DNA from: Euleptes europaea
Lineage: Eukaryota; Chordata; Lepidosauria; Squamata; Sphaerodactylidae
Reading direction: 5' to 3'
Length of the DNA: 64,000 bases
Assembly (NCBI RefSeq): GCF_029931775.1
Contig: NC_079321.1
Coordinates: forward strand, 9,578,501 to 9,642,500
A program made the position numbers and the translations under genes. Under the pieces are notes generated by a model. It ran no database searches, was not told the DNA's origin, and saw only the letters and a program-made list of their open reading frames with translations. How positions within the stretch are numbered: position 1 is the stretch's first letter; each line of letters starts with the position of its first letter. Shown piece by piece: positions 10,333 to 24,200 of this stretch.

Positions 10333-12079
10333 TGTCCTAAATGCCAGCAGACCTGAGAGCCAGAGGTGGGTAGCATAGTCAATAGAAGTTTGAGGGTCAA
10401 TACCAGGCTGTTCCAATTCTGGGTTCAAAGTCAGTATCAGAAGCAAAGTCCAAATGCCAAGTCAAAGTCCATTCCAAGGTCCAAGCTGGGAGAGTCTTAG
10501 TGTCAGAAGCCCAAATTCCAAGTCAAAGCCCATTCCAAAGTCAAGGCCACAAGAGTATCCAGAGATATCAGTGTCCAAAAAGAACACAGGCTGGTAGTAA
10601 CAAGTTGTTCCCACACTGGCCTGGATGCAAGTGCCTGCTTAAATAGGCCTAGGGTGAACAAGCTGTTGCTTGTTCCTTTGACTCAGCACATTCTTTGCTG
10701 GATGCAGCTCATTAGCCTCATCACTGTCAGCAGGCTCTTCACTGAGTGTGCATTCTAGCACTCCTTCTATGCTCGCGTAGGAGTGCTCTGAACCTTTGGC
10801 GCTGTTACGGGGATTCCTGGGGTCTGCAACATTTAGATGGGGGAATTAGCTTATTGGAGACTAAATATAGATTGATTTAAAGCGAGGTCTTTTAACCTAT
10901 GTATACAGGGGATGAGCAAATCGGAAGAAATAAAACTGACAAAAGCAATTTAAACAGCAAAAACAGGCTTTCTTTATTTCGGGAATGAGCGGGGGTACAT
11001 ACACAGAGAAAGAGCACAATAATTCAACACACACACACACAGATTCCTAATAAGGATAGGGTAATTTGAAGTTATAGCTGCCTTCAGGGGTCTTGTGAGA
11101 AGTCAATGGAGAGTGGCTGATGGGTGATCAGCTCCAGGCGAGCGAGCGAGAGAGAGATATGAACAGTACAGGGCAGAGAGAGAGATATGAACAGTACGGG
11201 GCAGACGTTTTGGATCCAGGAAAAATGCATACAAAGTAGCCACTGTGAGGGTGGCTTAATTTATACTAAAATTCTGCCCTAAGGCAGGATGACTTCACCG
11301 GAACGGGTGGTCGGGGTGCACGAAATTGCTTCTCAAGTACAGAAATATCACAGGGAGAAAAGACAGGAATTAAACAATCCAGAGAATAATAGGGGATTAA
11401 GGACTGGCAAGTATTGAGCAATTATTGATATCAGGAGACTGCCAGGTGCAAGTGGGTGTGGTAGGGAGAACAATTAAAAAGATGAGATTAGTCCATTCCC
11501 AGGCTTTCTCAGAAAGGAATTTCAGGGTGTGAAAGGACGCGTCATTGTCTTTGTTCTCTGGTCTTCAGGCAGATCTTGATAGAGCGGTTACATTAATGGT
11601 CATGCAAACGTTACAATGTCCTTTCTCTTGTTTGGAGAGGTATCACTCTTCCATAGCTCAGGGGGAGTTGTGAGGCAGAGGTTGGAAACATTCTTCCTCC
11701 CTGTGGTTTGGGATTTTGTCCAAGATGGAGTTCAGGTCACTTCTGTCCCTGGGTGCACAGCACTGGGTGCTTGCTGTATGATTCTGTTCCAGTCCTGCGC
11801 TGAGTGCCTTCTGCAAGGTCCTGGTCCAGGTCTGCACACTTGTCTATGCGTGCCAGGGATGCTGGGTATGAGCGGCTATGGCCACAATGCCTCTGCTACA
11901 GCAGCTTTGGGGGACTCTGGTGACACTGCCTGTGGCTGGCCCTCTGACACAGGTGAGTCTCCTGCTCTGCTGTAGGCATGGGGGGAACTCATCTGTCTGT
12001 GACTGTTCAGCCTGCTGCTGTTCCTCCCACTGCCTGCTACTTCAAGGTCCTTCTCATCTCAGCAGGCTGCCCCATGACA
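10333..12079 (-). mobile_element. LTR-retroelement fossil (solo LTR-like), with a second LTR-like insert
   Basis: Ends TGTCC...TGACA with a 5-bp duplication GGTGG on both sides (10328-10332, 12080-12084). Read on the minus strand it starts TGTCATGG, like the LTR at 52249-52865, suggesting one family. It has no coding content and is a broken, old copy. A second LTR-like segment lies inside it at about 10804-11593. Confidence 0.5.
10804..11593 (-). mobile_element. LTR-like fossil nested in the previous element
   Basis: On the minus strand it runs TGTAACC...CGTAACA with a TATAAAT-like box about 330 bases in and an AATAAA further on, the usual LTR order. I found no target duplication, so the borders are approximate. 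Degenerate. Confidence 0.35.
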
Positions 12080-12113
12080 GGTGGTTTGCCATTGCCTGCA
12101 TCCCCCTCATGAC

Positions 12114-15100
12114 TAGGGTTGACAGGCCCCTCTTCGCCACTGGCAGGGTATTTTTGGGGAGGAGCCTGTGGAGGGCAGAGTTTAGGGAGGAGAGGGACTT
12201 CAGTGCCATGGAGTCCAATTGCCAAGGTGGCCATTTTCTCTAGGTGAACTGATGTCTATCAGCTGGAGACCAATTGTAATAGAAACCTACTGGAGACCAA
12301 TTGTAATAGAAACCTGGTGAAGGGGAGAGAACCAGTGGGATACAGTAATCCCTGGTTACAAATTGTATAGAAATGACAGGGAAGGGCGTATTGGAGGGGG
12401 TGTTGCTATGTATATCAAGGAAGGCATAGTGTCTAATAAGCTAGAGACTTTAAAAAGGGCAGACTCGTCCAAAGAATCCTTATGGGTGACGATTCCAGGC
12501 CCCAAAGGAGATTTAGTACTGGGGACGTTCTATCGGCCCCCTGACCAAATGGCTCAGGGTGATCTTGAGATGGAGAATGAAATTAGGGAAGCATGTAAAG
12601 GTAATGAAGTAGTAATAATGGGAGACTTCAACTTCCCTCATATTGATTGGATAAATGTATGCTCCAGTCAAGCCAAAGAGATAAAATTTTTAGACATCCT
12701 AAATGACTGTGCCCTCGAACAGTTGGTCATAGACCCAACCAGAGGGGAGGCGATCCTGAATTTAATACTCTGTGGTGCTGCCAGTGATTTAGTGTGGGAT
12801 GTGGATATAGTTGAGCCAGTTGGCAATAGTGATCACAATGGCATCAAATTTAATTTATATGCAAGTGGGAAAGTGACTGGGAAATCTCACACAGTTACCT
12901 TTGACTTTAAAAGAGGGAACTTCTCTAAAATGAGAAAACTGGTAAAGAGGAAGTTGAAAGGAACAGTTAGGAGGGTTAAATCTCTTGAAAAGGCTTGGGG
13001 GTTACTCAAGTCCACATTACTAGAGGCTCAGCTAGCTTGTATACCACAGGTCAGGAAAGGTAGTAATAAGTCCAAGAGGTCACCACAATGGCTAACGGGT
13101 AAGGTGAAGGAAGCAATTAGAGAAAAAAAGTCTTCCTTCAGAGACTGGAAGGTTTGCCCAAACGAGGTGAACAGAAGCAAACACAAACTTGCACAAAGGA
13201 AATGCAAGCAGATAATTAGAGATGCAAAAAAAAAAAGATTTTGAGGGGCATATTGCTAAACACATCAAAACAAACAATAAGAAATTCTTTAAGTATATTA
13301 GGAGTAGGAAACCACCTAGGGAAGCGGTTGGACCATTGGATGACAATGGGAGTAAAGGAACTCTAAGGGAGGATAAAGCGATTGCTGAAAAACTAAATGA
13401 ATTCTTCTCATCTGTCTTCACTGTTGAAGATACAGGGCAGATTCCTTCTCCTGAACAGAGATTTTGGAGAGGGGGAAATGAGAAACTGAGGCAAATAGTG
13501 GTAACAAGGCAGGAAGTCCTAGAACATCTAGACAAACTGCAAACTAACAAGTCACAGGGACCAGACGGTATTCATCCTAGAGTTCTTCAAGAACTCAAAT
13601 GGGAAATTGCTGAACTTCTAACAAAGATATGTAATATGTCCCTTCGATCAGCCTCTGTACCAGAGGACTGGAGTATGGCCGATGTAACACCCATTTATAA
13701 AAAAGGTTCCGGGGGGACCAAGGAAATTACAGGCCAGTTAGCTTAACATCTGTTCCGGGTAAATTAGTGGAAAGCATTATTAAAGATAGAATTGTCAAGC
13801 ATATAGAAGGGAAAGGTCTGCTGGGCAAAACCCAACATGGCTTCTGTAAGAGTAGGACCTGTCTCACTTACCTATTAGAGTTTTTTGATAGCGTCAGTAA
13901 GCATGTGGACAGGAATGAGCCTGTGGATATTGTGTATTTGGATTTCCAAAAAGCTTTTGACAAAGTCCTCCACCAAAGACTGCTAAGCAAACTTCATAGT
14001 CACGGGATAAGAGGACAAGTCCTCTTATGGATTGAGAGCTGGCTGAAAAATAGGAAGCAGAGAGTAGGAATCAATGGTCAGTTCTCACAATGGCGGGATG
14101 TGAGCAGTGGGGTGCCTCAGAGATCTGTGTTGGGACCGGTGCTTTTCAACCTGTTCATCAATGACCTGGAGTTGGGGTTAAACAGTGAAGTAGCCAAGTT
14201 TACAGATGACACCAAATTATTTAGGGTGGTTAAAACAAAATCGGACTGTGAAGAGCTCCAGAAAGATATCTGCATACTGGAAGAATGGGCATTAAAATGG
14301 CAAATAAGATTCAATGTGAGTAAGTGTAAAGTGATGCATTTTGGGACAAAAAATCCCAACTTCACATATACACTGATGGGATCTGTGCTGGCAGCAACAG
14401 ACCAAGAAAGGGATCTTGGGGTGGTAGTGGATAGCTCAATGAAGATGTCAACCCAGTGTGCGGCTGCGGTAAAAAAGGCAAATTCCATGCTGGCCATAAT
14501 TAGACGAGGAATAGAGAATAAAACTGCTGATATCATACTGCCCTTGTACAAATCTATGGTGAGACCACACTTGGGATACTGTGTACAGTTCTGGTCACCA
14601 CACCTAAAAAAGGATATTACAGAGCTTGAGAAGGTGCAGAAAAGAGCAACCAAAATGATTAGGGGAATAGAGCAACTGTCCTATGGGGAGCGGTTAAGAC
14701 GCTTAGGGCTGTTTAGCTTGGAAAGAAGGTGGCTGAGGGGAGACATGATAGAGGTCTATAAAATTATGCATGGTTTGGAGAGAGTGGACAGGGAGTTTTT
14801 CTCCCTCTCCCATAATACTAGAACACGGGGTCATCTGCTAAAGCTGGAGGGTGAGAGAGTCAAAACAGATAAAAGAAGTATTTTTTCACACAACGCATAG
14901 TTAAATTGTGGAACTCCCTGCCCCAGGAAATGGTGATGGCTGCCAGCTTGGAGGGCTTTAAGAGGGGAGTGGACATATTCATGGAGGAGAGGGGTATTCA
15001 TGGCTATTAGTTAGAATGGATACTAGTCATGCTGCACACCTATTCTCTCTAGTATCAGAGGAGCATGCCTATTATTTTGGGTGCGGTGGAACACAGGCAG

Positions 15101-15262
15101 GATGGTGCTGCTGCAGTCGTCTTGTTAGTGGCTTCCTAGAGGCACCTGGTTGGCCACTGTGTGAACAGACTGCTGGACTTGATGGGCCTTGGTCTGATCC
15201 AGCAGGGCATTTCTTATGTTCTTCTGAGATCTCCAGCTAGTACCTGGAGGTTGTCCACCCTA
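12114..15262 (+). mobile_element. hAT MITE (GGGTTGCC family) split by a CR1 LINE
   Basis: Left part 12114 to about 12300 (TAGGGTTGACAGG...), right part about 15227-15262 (GAGATCTCCAGCTAGTACC...CCACCCTA). Perfect 8-bp duplication CTCATGAC (12106-12113, 15263-15270) proves the two halves are one insertion. Confidence 0.8.
12300..15226 (+). mobile_element. CR1-clade LINE, 5' truncated ORF2
   Basis: Encodes an APE-type endonuclease (YRNDREGRIGGGVAMYIKEG, VVIMGDFNFPHIDW, GNSDHNGI) and a reverse transcriptase (SQGPDGIHPRVLQE, VDIVYLDFQKAFDKV, SSGVPQRSVLGPVLFNLFIN, FTDDTKLF, RPHLGYCVQFWSPH). The frame changes in an A-run near 13235, again near 13740, and near 14898, so it is inactive. The 3' end GGCATTTCTTATGTTCTT lacks a long tail. 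Its closeness to consensus makes it one of the younger LINEs here. It sits inside a hAT MITE. Confidence 0.88.
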
Positions 15263-15389
15263 CTCATGACTCTGGGGTCCCTTGGGGGGGTCACCCATCC
15301 AAATACTAACCAGGGCTGACCCTGCTTAGCTTCTGAGATCTGACTATCTGAGATGTGGGGCTATCCAGATCAGGGCCTTCCTACACAAA

Positions 15390-16090
15390 GTCAAAATCCA
15401 TGGTAGATATTTAGGTTACCTGATACTATATATAGGAAAAATTGAGAAACACACCCTCCAAAAATTCTGTTTTTAAGATTTTACTAGATGTGTTGAGAGA
15501 ATCTCCATTTGTATGCATGTCCAGTTCATGCATTAAACAGAGGCTGGAGGATAAGTAAATAAGAAAACAGGATATATGTGTCAGGGGTAGGGGAAACCTG
15601 GAAAAAGGCCTTTTCGGCTTCTTTCAGGCGTAATTTCAGCCGAATATTAACTCTGGTAATCAAGCCTAAGCCTAATAGCTGATAGCTGAAAAAGCTGAAT
15701 AGGTATTTGGCTTTTTCAGCTTCGGCTTTCTCCAGGCTTTTCCCTATGGGAATTATTTTATGAGCTTGGGGGGGGGGGGGTTTGAGGCAGAGTCACCAAA
15801 TTCACAGCGTAGCTGCAAGAGACAGGGTAAAGTTTGGGACGAGGGGGTCCAATTTTATGTGCCCCTGAAGAGGTTGCCCCCCTCCTCCATAGAAAAGTAT
15901 TGGAAACTTTATGTGTGAAAGGTCATTGTGCGGGAACCTACTCATGATAAAAGCCAAATAAGTTCCAAGTTCATGCTCTATATTAAAGTTAATATTTAAA
16001 ACTTTCAAAATCACTACTGATTAACTTTTCCAAGTGCTCTCCTTTCAAACTCTCCTGAACTCATTTTTCAATAGATGTAGATGTGAAGAA
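15390..16090. other. Intergenic, no gene; start of the duplicated P450 unit
   Basis: Includes a GGCTTTTTCAGC/GCTGAAAAAGC self-complementary stretch (15600-15760), probably repeat debris. From about 15980 the sequence (TTAATATTTAAAAC, GAACTCATTTTTCA) aligns with 38233-38340, marking the left edge of the duplicated unit. Confidence 0.4.
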
Positions 16091-16399
16091 AAGCAGCCTT
16101 GCTCTTCTTCTGGTCACCAACATTGGTTCAGGCTACAGCCTTCAATGTTTTGATATCAGGACTCTGGGAGCTGATGACCGCGTCAGCTCTCTCGCAAACC
16201 TTTCCCGTGGGAACCCAATTCTATTCCCGTGAGGTCACTTCAGTTTAGGGTAATGTGTGAATTTCAAAGCAAGTCTTCCTACTGTAAATCAGATATCTGT
16301 TCAAAGCAAGCCTGGCATTGCTGGCGCCTGAATGAACCCAGATGTTTTTGCATTGCTGCAGAAATGCAAAAACATCCTTAACTTCAAAAGGCCTAGAGG

Positions 16400-16917
16400 T
16401 GTCATGCCAAATATCTTACAAGCTTACTGCGTTCTCAACGATCTGATTGGGTGAATGGCCACCACCTGACAAGATTGGAGAGATATATATGAACCCTGTT
16501 CTGAACCAATGAACCATGAAGCCCTGGGGGGGGGGACATGCTGGCCATGTCCCCGAGCTATCATCACCTTTTGACAACCATGAGGAGCTGACACTCTGCG
16601 TGTTAGGACCAAACCTTGTTCTTGGTAACTATAAATCAACTAAAGCCTTGCCTTTGTAACTCTCTTGGAAACTTTGCCTATTTTGCCTGAAACTTAAGAA
16701 TTACTGTGAATCTAGAGATTGCTAAGATTTCTTGTTTTATGCTACCTACCTCACGAATATATTTTTCCTTTCTGTAACAAGCACATTTTATTAAAATAAA
16801 CTTATAGATTTTATATTGAAGTCTGAGAAACCTTTCTGCGGCTCAGGGCTAAATCTGAGTGTCTGAGTGAGGGTGAGTGTATGTGAAAACCACCTACCTT
16901 AGTGTTTTGTGGCAACA
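16400..16917 (+). mobile_element. LTR-like fossil upstream of gene A
   Basis: TGTCATGCC...GGCAACA, with a TATATAT box near 16488 and AATAAA near 16795, in LTR order; flanking 16090-17200 is absent from the matching flank of gene B, so the insertion is unit-specific. No target duplication seen; retroviral or gypsy class not resolved. Degenerate. Confidence 0.4.
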
Positions 16918-17199
16918 AGCCCCCCTTGGCAGAAGCTCTACTCTGCAGGGATGGTTTTTGCCTCTTTTAACTTTTGGGAAACTGGCTGGGGGAAGAGCCG
17001 CTCTCAGCTCATTCCTGGAGAAGCCGGCCTTTTGGAATTGAGAGCTGGTGGCAATATACCTGTACTGCGCTCAAAGGGGGAATCCTGGAGCTCGGTAAGG
17101 GATTTGGGTTTTCTTAGGAAAACATTTGGTGACTTTGAACTAAAGAGGAACCGGCCTGCTGGAGAGCAGACAGGGTCTCGTCGACAGTAGATATTCCTT

Positions 17200-18124
17200 T
17201 TAAAATTCCATTTAATCCACTCACTACTCTAAGGCAGAACCATTCAGCCATGAATGGGGTCACCTCAAGTTATTTTCTCACCCTGAGCTGTCCTCCCTTC
17301 TCCCCCATTTTGTAGGCAAGTGTGTCAATATATGAACTACCCAAGAGCCTGGGGAGCATATATAGGTTTCATGTAGCTATGCTTCATTTCCTTTGTACAT
17401 CCTCAATCTTCCCCACAAAATTTCATTAAATCAATTTGAGCCAACATTTTAGTAAATTCTACAGTTTTAATGCCCTATTCTCTTATATTTGGACCAATGG
17501 TTGACCCAATTTCCAAATTAAAGGCTCAGATTTGATAGAGCGCATCAGGGCTAATAGTACACAGTCTAGGCCGAACCAAGCCAAGCATTCAGCTCTGTGC
17601 TGCCACCTCTCAGAGGTGGCAGGAAGCACAGAGGTGAATATAGGGCTTGGGCCAAGCCCAGCCCAGCGTCCAGCTCTGCGGAGCCTCCTGCTCCGAGATC
17701 CACATGGAGTTCAGGGGCGATTGCAATTTTTGGAGTTTGGGTTTAATAGACCAAAAAAATTTGGGGAAGGGAGCCAATCCTCTCCCTACACACATAAGGA
17801 TTCAGCTTATTTCAGGTTTTTTCCAAAATTTCTATTAAACCTGAACCCAAAAAATCCCAGAAAATGTGGTGCACACCTCTAGAACTGACAAGAATAATCT
17901 GCCAACCAATCCCAAATGCTGGGCCTTCAGAAATTAGTCCAAATAGTTAAAGCCTGTTCAGTAAAGTGTTCCATTAAGGAACAAGACACCACCAGCCCGG
18001 ATAATAAGTAAAAGAAATAATCAATCATTAAGGATGCATGAAATAGTTAAAACTAAAAAAACTGGGAGGGGAAGAAGGGCAGATTGCATTACTAGGATCG
18101 TTATCACTGATTTATTAGAGTTCT
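17200..18124. other. Duplicated 5' flank of gene A
   Basis: Aligns piecewise with 38350-39350 and 58590-59887 (for example CATGAATGGGGTCA, CTGTTCAGTAAAGTGTTCC, AGATAATAAGTAA). 17540-17880 is an A-specific insert with no coding content. Confidence 0.45.
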
Positions 18125-18236
18125 AATATTAGGCAGCACAACTATTTATTCTGCTTCTTTCAGCTGACAGAGACTGTTCTAGGCAATGTAGACTTTGTGG
18201 AAATAGCTTTAGACAGATTCTCGGAGCACAGATTTA
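18125..18236 (+). promoter_or_regulatory. Conserved proximal upstream block, gene A
   Basis: About 110 bases before the start are conserved with the same position in B and C, notably CTATTTATTCTG followed by a pyrimidine tract, CAG, then CTGACAGAGACT. It could be a core promoter and 5' UTR, or the acceptor of an unseen non-coding exon (the tract ending TTTCAG). No classical TATA box is evident. Confidence 0.4.
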
Positions 18237-21200
18237 ATGGATCCTGTTTCACTCTTGTTGTTATTCATTCTTACAATTGCATTCATTTTTAAAACGGGCA
18301 GTTTCTGGAATGCCAGCAGACGAGATCTTCCCCCAGGACCGAGGCCATGGCCTCTCATTGGAAATCTGCACCTTGTAGATCTGAAGAGGCCTTACAGAAC
18401 CATGTACAAGGTAAAACTTTTTTGTTCTTTCCTTGACATTTATGGATTCTTGTGTTATGTTGGTCTCCCTCTGGGCCAGAGAACACTCAAGCTGCCCCCT
18501 CCCAAGTGAAGACCACAACATATGAACCATAGTTGTTTTGTTGCATATTTTATTTGTTACAACTGCTGTGATTGTATGCTTACTGCTACCTAGTGAGTGC
18601 CATGGAGAGAGAGCAGAGGGGCTGGCTGGCTGAAGAACAGGGGAATAAATAGGTCACTTACTGTTACTGCTCTTTACTGCTCTCAAGCATTGCAGGAACT
18701 AGGATTGGGGGGAAATGCACAAGCCCACAGACCCCTGCCAACTAATAATAATTGGATGGCTGATCAATGGGGAATATGTGAAATGATAAAAAAGAATGGA
18801 GGATTTAGAAGATGTGTGGAGAGCCTTTTCTTTAGCAGGGTTTGGGGTGGTGAGATCAGAGCCAGCTGAAGTCTTGACCATGGGGGCTGTCTGAAGGAGA
18901 TTGCTCATCCACGTGGATGAAGAAATCTCCTTTGGAAGCCTGGTGGTGTCAGCAGCTGATGAAGCTGGAAGGGTATATCCCTCTGGACAGAACTTGGTGA
19001 GCCCCATCTTTTAAAAAACCCTTATGTTTTATCCATTTCAACCCACTGACTGGTGATGAGTACAGATGGTTGTACAGTTGGAAGGTTGGTCAGACCAAGA
19101 TGGCTCCAATTACACAATCCCCCAACTATGGGGCCCTAACAAAACCAGTAAAAAAAGATTTAAAAAAAGGGAGAAAGCACAGAGCCATGCCTCCAAGCAC
19201 AGGCCAATAGCCAAACCCAAAAAAGCCAAATAATTATTCGGCTTTTTCGGAAAGTACTTATTCGGCTTCAGCTTTATCCCCAGGTTTTGGGTTTATTTTC
19301 AGTTTGGGTTTATCAATATGCACAACCTTAATTAATTCAATTGCTACAGATAGTAAAATATTAACTGTTACTTGCAGAACCTTTAACCAACTTGGGTTGC
19401 TTTGATGGCTGAATTGTGCCAGTTGCTCATTCCAGGGAGCCAGGAACTGACAGGAAGGCTGAGCAAGACTTCAACACCTATTCTTAGGGTTGCCAACCTC
19501 TAGGTAATAGCTGGAGATCTCCTGCTATTACAACTGATCTCCAGCCGAGAGAGATCAGTTCCCCTGGAGAAAATGTTCACTTTGGCAATTGGACTCTAGG
19601 GCATTGAAGTCCCTCCCCTCCACAAAGCCCGCCTTCTTCCAGCTCCACCCAAAAAAAACCTCCAGCCAGTGGCAAAGAGATCTGGCAACCCTGCATATTC
19701 TGTTTTAAGTTCCAACTGTCTTGAGCCCATTTGTCAGGAGGAAGTGCTGAGGTAAAATCCTGAAACAAAGAAGTCTAGTTAGTGCTTGTTTTTGATTCTG
19801 TCCTTAGTTTCTGGAACCCGTGTAGCCTTGGTCTGCTATGTATTCCCATTGCGCCAGGGTTCTTTACTTGCTAGGTATGATTTCTAGTTAAATAAATGTT
19901 TTTATTTCCTTTTAAAGATCTTAGACTGTGCTTAATAGCTCACTCACCAGCCTGCCCATTTTTAAGGCTGAAATCAGAAACTGCTAGTCCAGCAAGAGGA
20001 TTTAGATGGGGGCTAGGAGGAGAGGGATAATTACTCCATGTGCACACAACCACACAACACCACATTTTCAGTGAACTGTGCCACTTAGAGGGAGTTTTTT
20101 TTTAGGGGGGAGGGGAAGGCTAGCTGTTGAGGGGCTAAGATTCCCTGCAAGTGGAATCCAAGCCCCCCACCCACTCTGATCCTCCAGTATCTTGGAGACT
20201 TCCACCATAAAAAGGAGACCAGGAGGGGAGAAGGAGCAGGATACTGCATATTTTAAGGATTGTCATCTCTTAGTTGAAGCCTGCCTATGTGAAGATTAAG
20301 ATCTACCTGTAGGTAGGGCTGGAAGAGCTCCCAGAGTTACAACTGATCTCCATACTACAGAGATCAGTTATCTCTGAATAAAATGGTTGTTTTGGAGGGC
20401 AGGCCCTATGGTATTATACCCTGCTCAGGTCCCTCCCCTCCCCAAACAACCCCCTCTCCAGGCTCCACCCCCAAATCTCCAGGAATTTCCCGAACAGGAC
20501 TTGGCAACCCTACCTAGAAGCCCTGTTGAGTGTACTGCTGATGTGACTGGCCACAAAAAGGCAGGGTCTTCTCTGTGGTACCATCATGATTATGGAAATA
20601 TCTCTCTACCACATGTGTGTGGCACTTTTTTATCAAATGTCAGGTGCCAGTTTTAAACATCTCTATTCACCCAGGCATTTTGTGTTCACATGGGTACTTA
20701 AATGATGTTTTTGAGTAAGCTGACCACTGAACTGTCCTTTCCACTTTTTAAAATTACGTTTCAGTTATCCAAGCAGTATGGTCCTGTCTTCAGCTTCCAA
20801 CTGGGATCCCAGAAAACAGTCGTTCTGGCGGGCTATGAGACTGTGAAGGAGGCTTTGGTGAACCAGGCAGATGCCTTTGCAGAGAGGGCCGCGATCCCAA
20901 TCTTTGAAAACATGTCAGAAGGCTATGGTGAGGACATTCGAATAGCGGGTATTTTTGCTTACTTAAGCACCACCATAGCAAATTATCCTAGGAGATGTGC
21001 AAAGATGTACTAGAACTAGACTGGCCGCATCACCTTTGCCACGTCACTCTCCTAGGCCTCTTAAAAAATGGTGCAGCTAACTGACCATGCCCTGCAGGGC
21101 TTCCTAACCACGGGTACAAGTTCAGCCATCGATATATCTATACATCTCATTCCCAAGTGTGCCCCCTGAGTGCAGATAAGTAAGGGGGGGAAAGTAAAAT

Positions 21201-24200
21201 GGTAGAAATGGAGCTAAGTGTTGCAGTGATGGAAATCCTGCCCATCCTGTCTGACCAACCCAAATTAAGTGGTTCTTCCTCAGGAGCAACAGCCACATAA
21301 GAGGGACCAAGGTTCCTTAGCCTGGAGGAAGGCTCCTTGGAGGATGGTTGGATCCACCCCATTGTGTAGCCCATTTTTCACTGTGGGTGCACAAAGGAGC
21401 TCACCATCTGCATCTGTAAACAGAACCCACAGAAACACAATGCATGTCTTCATCCTGGGTTCCCGCTGACATGCAAGACCTCCTGGGTTTTGCTAATGCA
21501 GCCATAAGGGTCATACCAGCTGTTGACATCAGCCCTTTGCTTCCATTCAGGAGTTATTTTTTCTCACGGTGAGAACTGGAAGGTGATGCGGCGGTTTACG
21601 TTAACCACGTTGCGTGACTATGGAATGGGGAAGAGGACCATAGAGGACAAGATTGTTGAAGAATGCCATTTCCTAATACATAAATTTGAATCTTACCAAG
21701 GTGGGTTGGTGTAATCTTCTGTGCCCCTAACAACACATCTACAAACCACAGTATGAATGGACTTTTGTGATAATTAACTGTCATATCTTTCCCTCAGCTA
21801 TTGTAGTTTGAGGGCACTTGAGGGCATTTGGTCATTACATATTGACTTCTAAAACTATAGTTCCCAGAATTCCCTGGAGAGACAGAATGAACATTAGACC
21901 AGGTTAAGCCTGTAGTATGTAGGGGCTGCGGCACAGTGGAAAATCCTCTGTTTTGTATGCAGATGGTCCCAAGTTCAGTCCCTGGCATCTCCCGTTAAAA
22001 GGGCTAGCCAATCAATGATGTGAAAGACCACCGCCTGAGACCATGGAGAGCCACTGCCAGTCTGAGTAGACAATCCTGACCTTGATAGATCGATGGTCTG
22101 TTTCAAGAGAACTGCATATGTATGTCCAGCAAGAGTTCTTATAGCACTCCAGCCCTCATTAGAAGAAGAAGAAAAAGAAGAGTTGATTTTTTATATGCCA
22201 ACTTTCTCTACCACTTAAGGAAGAATCAAACCTGCTTACAATCGCCTTCCCCTCCCCACAACAGACACCCTGTGTGGTAGGTGGAGCTGAGAGAGCTCTA
22301 AGAGAACTGTGCCTAGTCCAAGGTCACCCAGATGGCTTCACATGGAGGAGCAGGAAAAACAACCCGGTTCACCAGATTAGCTTCCGCGGCATATGTGGAG
22401 GAGTGGGGAAGCAAACCCAGTTCTCCAGATCAGAGTCCATCGCTTCAAACCACCGCTCTTAAACACTACACTACACTGTTAGCATTTCTTAAACAAAACA
22501 ACCCCAAGTATAATACTTAGCATCAATTTCTACATAATAGATAGCATGAGCAGTGTGACTCCATCGTATAGCCCCCTTTTTAGACAGATGTTCAAATCCC
22601 AAAACTTATTTGAGTCCCCGGATAGCTGGTTCTTCCTGTTTCAGGTAGATTATTGGCTGTGCATCATGAAATTGGCTGGCCCTTTGACAATCAGAAAATC
22701 CACCTCCCTGCCTGGCTGCACAAAGGGCGGGTTGGCTAGACCACGAGACCATGAGATTATGACAAAGAAAGGCATTCCCTCCCCAGCTCACCCTGAGCAA
22801 TGTTTCAAGTGTTCAAAAAAAGTTAAATGAAGCTTCTTCAATTAAGTGTTCAAATGAGTATTTAAATTGATGGACATGCCAGGCACTTGGTGGGAAAGAG
22901 GGTTTTAACAAATCAAATGCCTCCTCAAAGCATGGGAGGCATGAAAATCCAAGTCAGAGTCCAAACTATGAATGTGTATCAGGAGAAGAGGAAGGACTGG
23001 GCGAAGCAGAACTAACTGTGAAGCAAAGAAATCCTCTCCTACTCCTGGAAATTGGTATTGTTATCTTCTCTTTAATGTCAAAGAAGTATTGAGGATCTTT
23101 CCAAAGTAAATGCTGACTCTTTTTTTTAATGTACAGGAAAACCATTTGAGACCACTGAAATCATGAATGCTGCTGTTGCCAATGTTATAGTGTCCATACT
23201 ACTTGGCCAGCGATTTGAATACGAAGATCCCACTTTTTTAAGACTACAGTACTTGATCGATGAACTTGCCAGGCTTTCTGGAAGTCCCTCAATCACGGTA
23301 ATCTAACCATTCAAAATTGGCTAAATAATTATTTTGAATTTTGCTACATACACTGCAGGCAGAGCTATGTGAGTCTGCCTTTAAATTGGTGGCTCACGAG
23401 TGTTCTCTCTCTCTCTCTCTCCCTCTCTCTCCCTCCCTCCATACATACATACATACATACATACATACATACATACATACATACATAAATATAGCCAACA
23501 TTACTAGAGTTGCCAAGCTCCAGGTAGTAGAGATCAGTTCACCTGGAGAAAATGGCTGCTTTGGCAATTGGACTCTATGGCATTGAAGTCCCTCCCCTAT
23601 CCAAACCCCACCCTCCTCAGGCTGTACCCGCAAAACCTCCAGGTATTTCCCAACCTGGAGCTGGCAACCCTAATCATCACAAGCCAGCATTCATTGCCTT
23701 GAATTTGGTGACTCACTAGCTCTCTCTCTTTCTCTTTATATGATAATGTTTTACAATACAACAAATTCTTCACTAGCCTTGAATTTGGTGAGTGAGAGAG
23801 CTCGTGAGCCATCAAATTCAAAGCAGTGAATGATGGCTAGTGAAGAATTTGTTGTATTGCAAAACATTAAATTAGGAAAACATACATATTGCAGGCACGA
23901 TAGAACTCAATTGCTGTGGAAAGGTTCAGTGAGAAGGAACTCAGACCCTCCAGCTCTATCACCCAATGCAACCTCTCTCAGACTCAGAGGTGCAGGTAAG
24001 CTAGGCAGTCACAAGTTCACTGCAGACCTTGTCCATATTTATTTTTTCAACAGCCCTGAACCTTTTACACACCACGTTCCCAGAGACACCACCAGACAGG
24101 GTAGCCTAGTCCCCTTTTCAAGTGCCCATCACACAGATATTTCCCTGACCTTTTGGGTTTGGGAACCAAATACTGCTTGCCTTTCATGCTGCCATGGGGT

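Larger units (their letters stand above)
10263..15385 (-). mobile_element. 5S-type SINE split by two nested insertions
   Basis: One antisense SINE is in three pieces: 10263-10332 (CACACCTGACTTATGGTGACC...), 12080-12113 (GGTGGTTTGCCATTGCCTGC) and 15263-15385 (CCATCCAAATACTAACCAGG, CTGCTTAGCTTCTGAGATC). The gaps are an LTR fossil with duplication GGTGG and a hAT MITE with duplication CTCATGAC, so the pieces were once contiguous. Confidence 0.75.

Noticed and set aside
12363-14900. Host endonuclease/reverse-transcriptase gene
   Set aside because: It is CR1 ORF2 with frame changes, inserted in a MITE; not a host gene.
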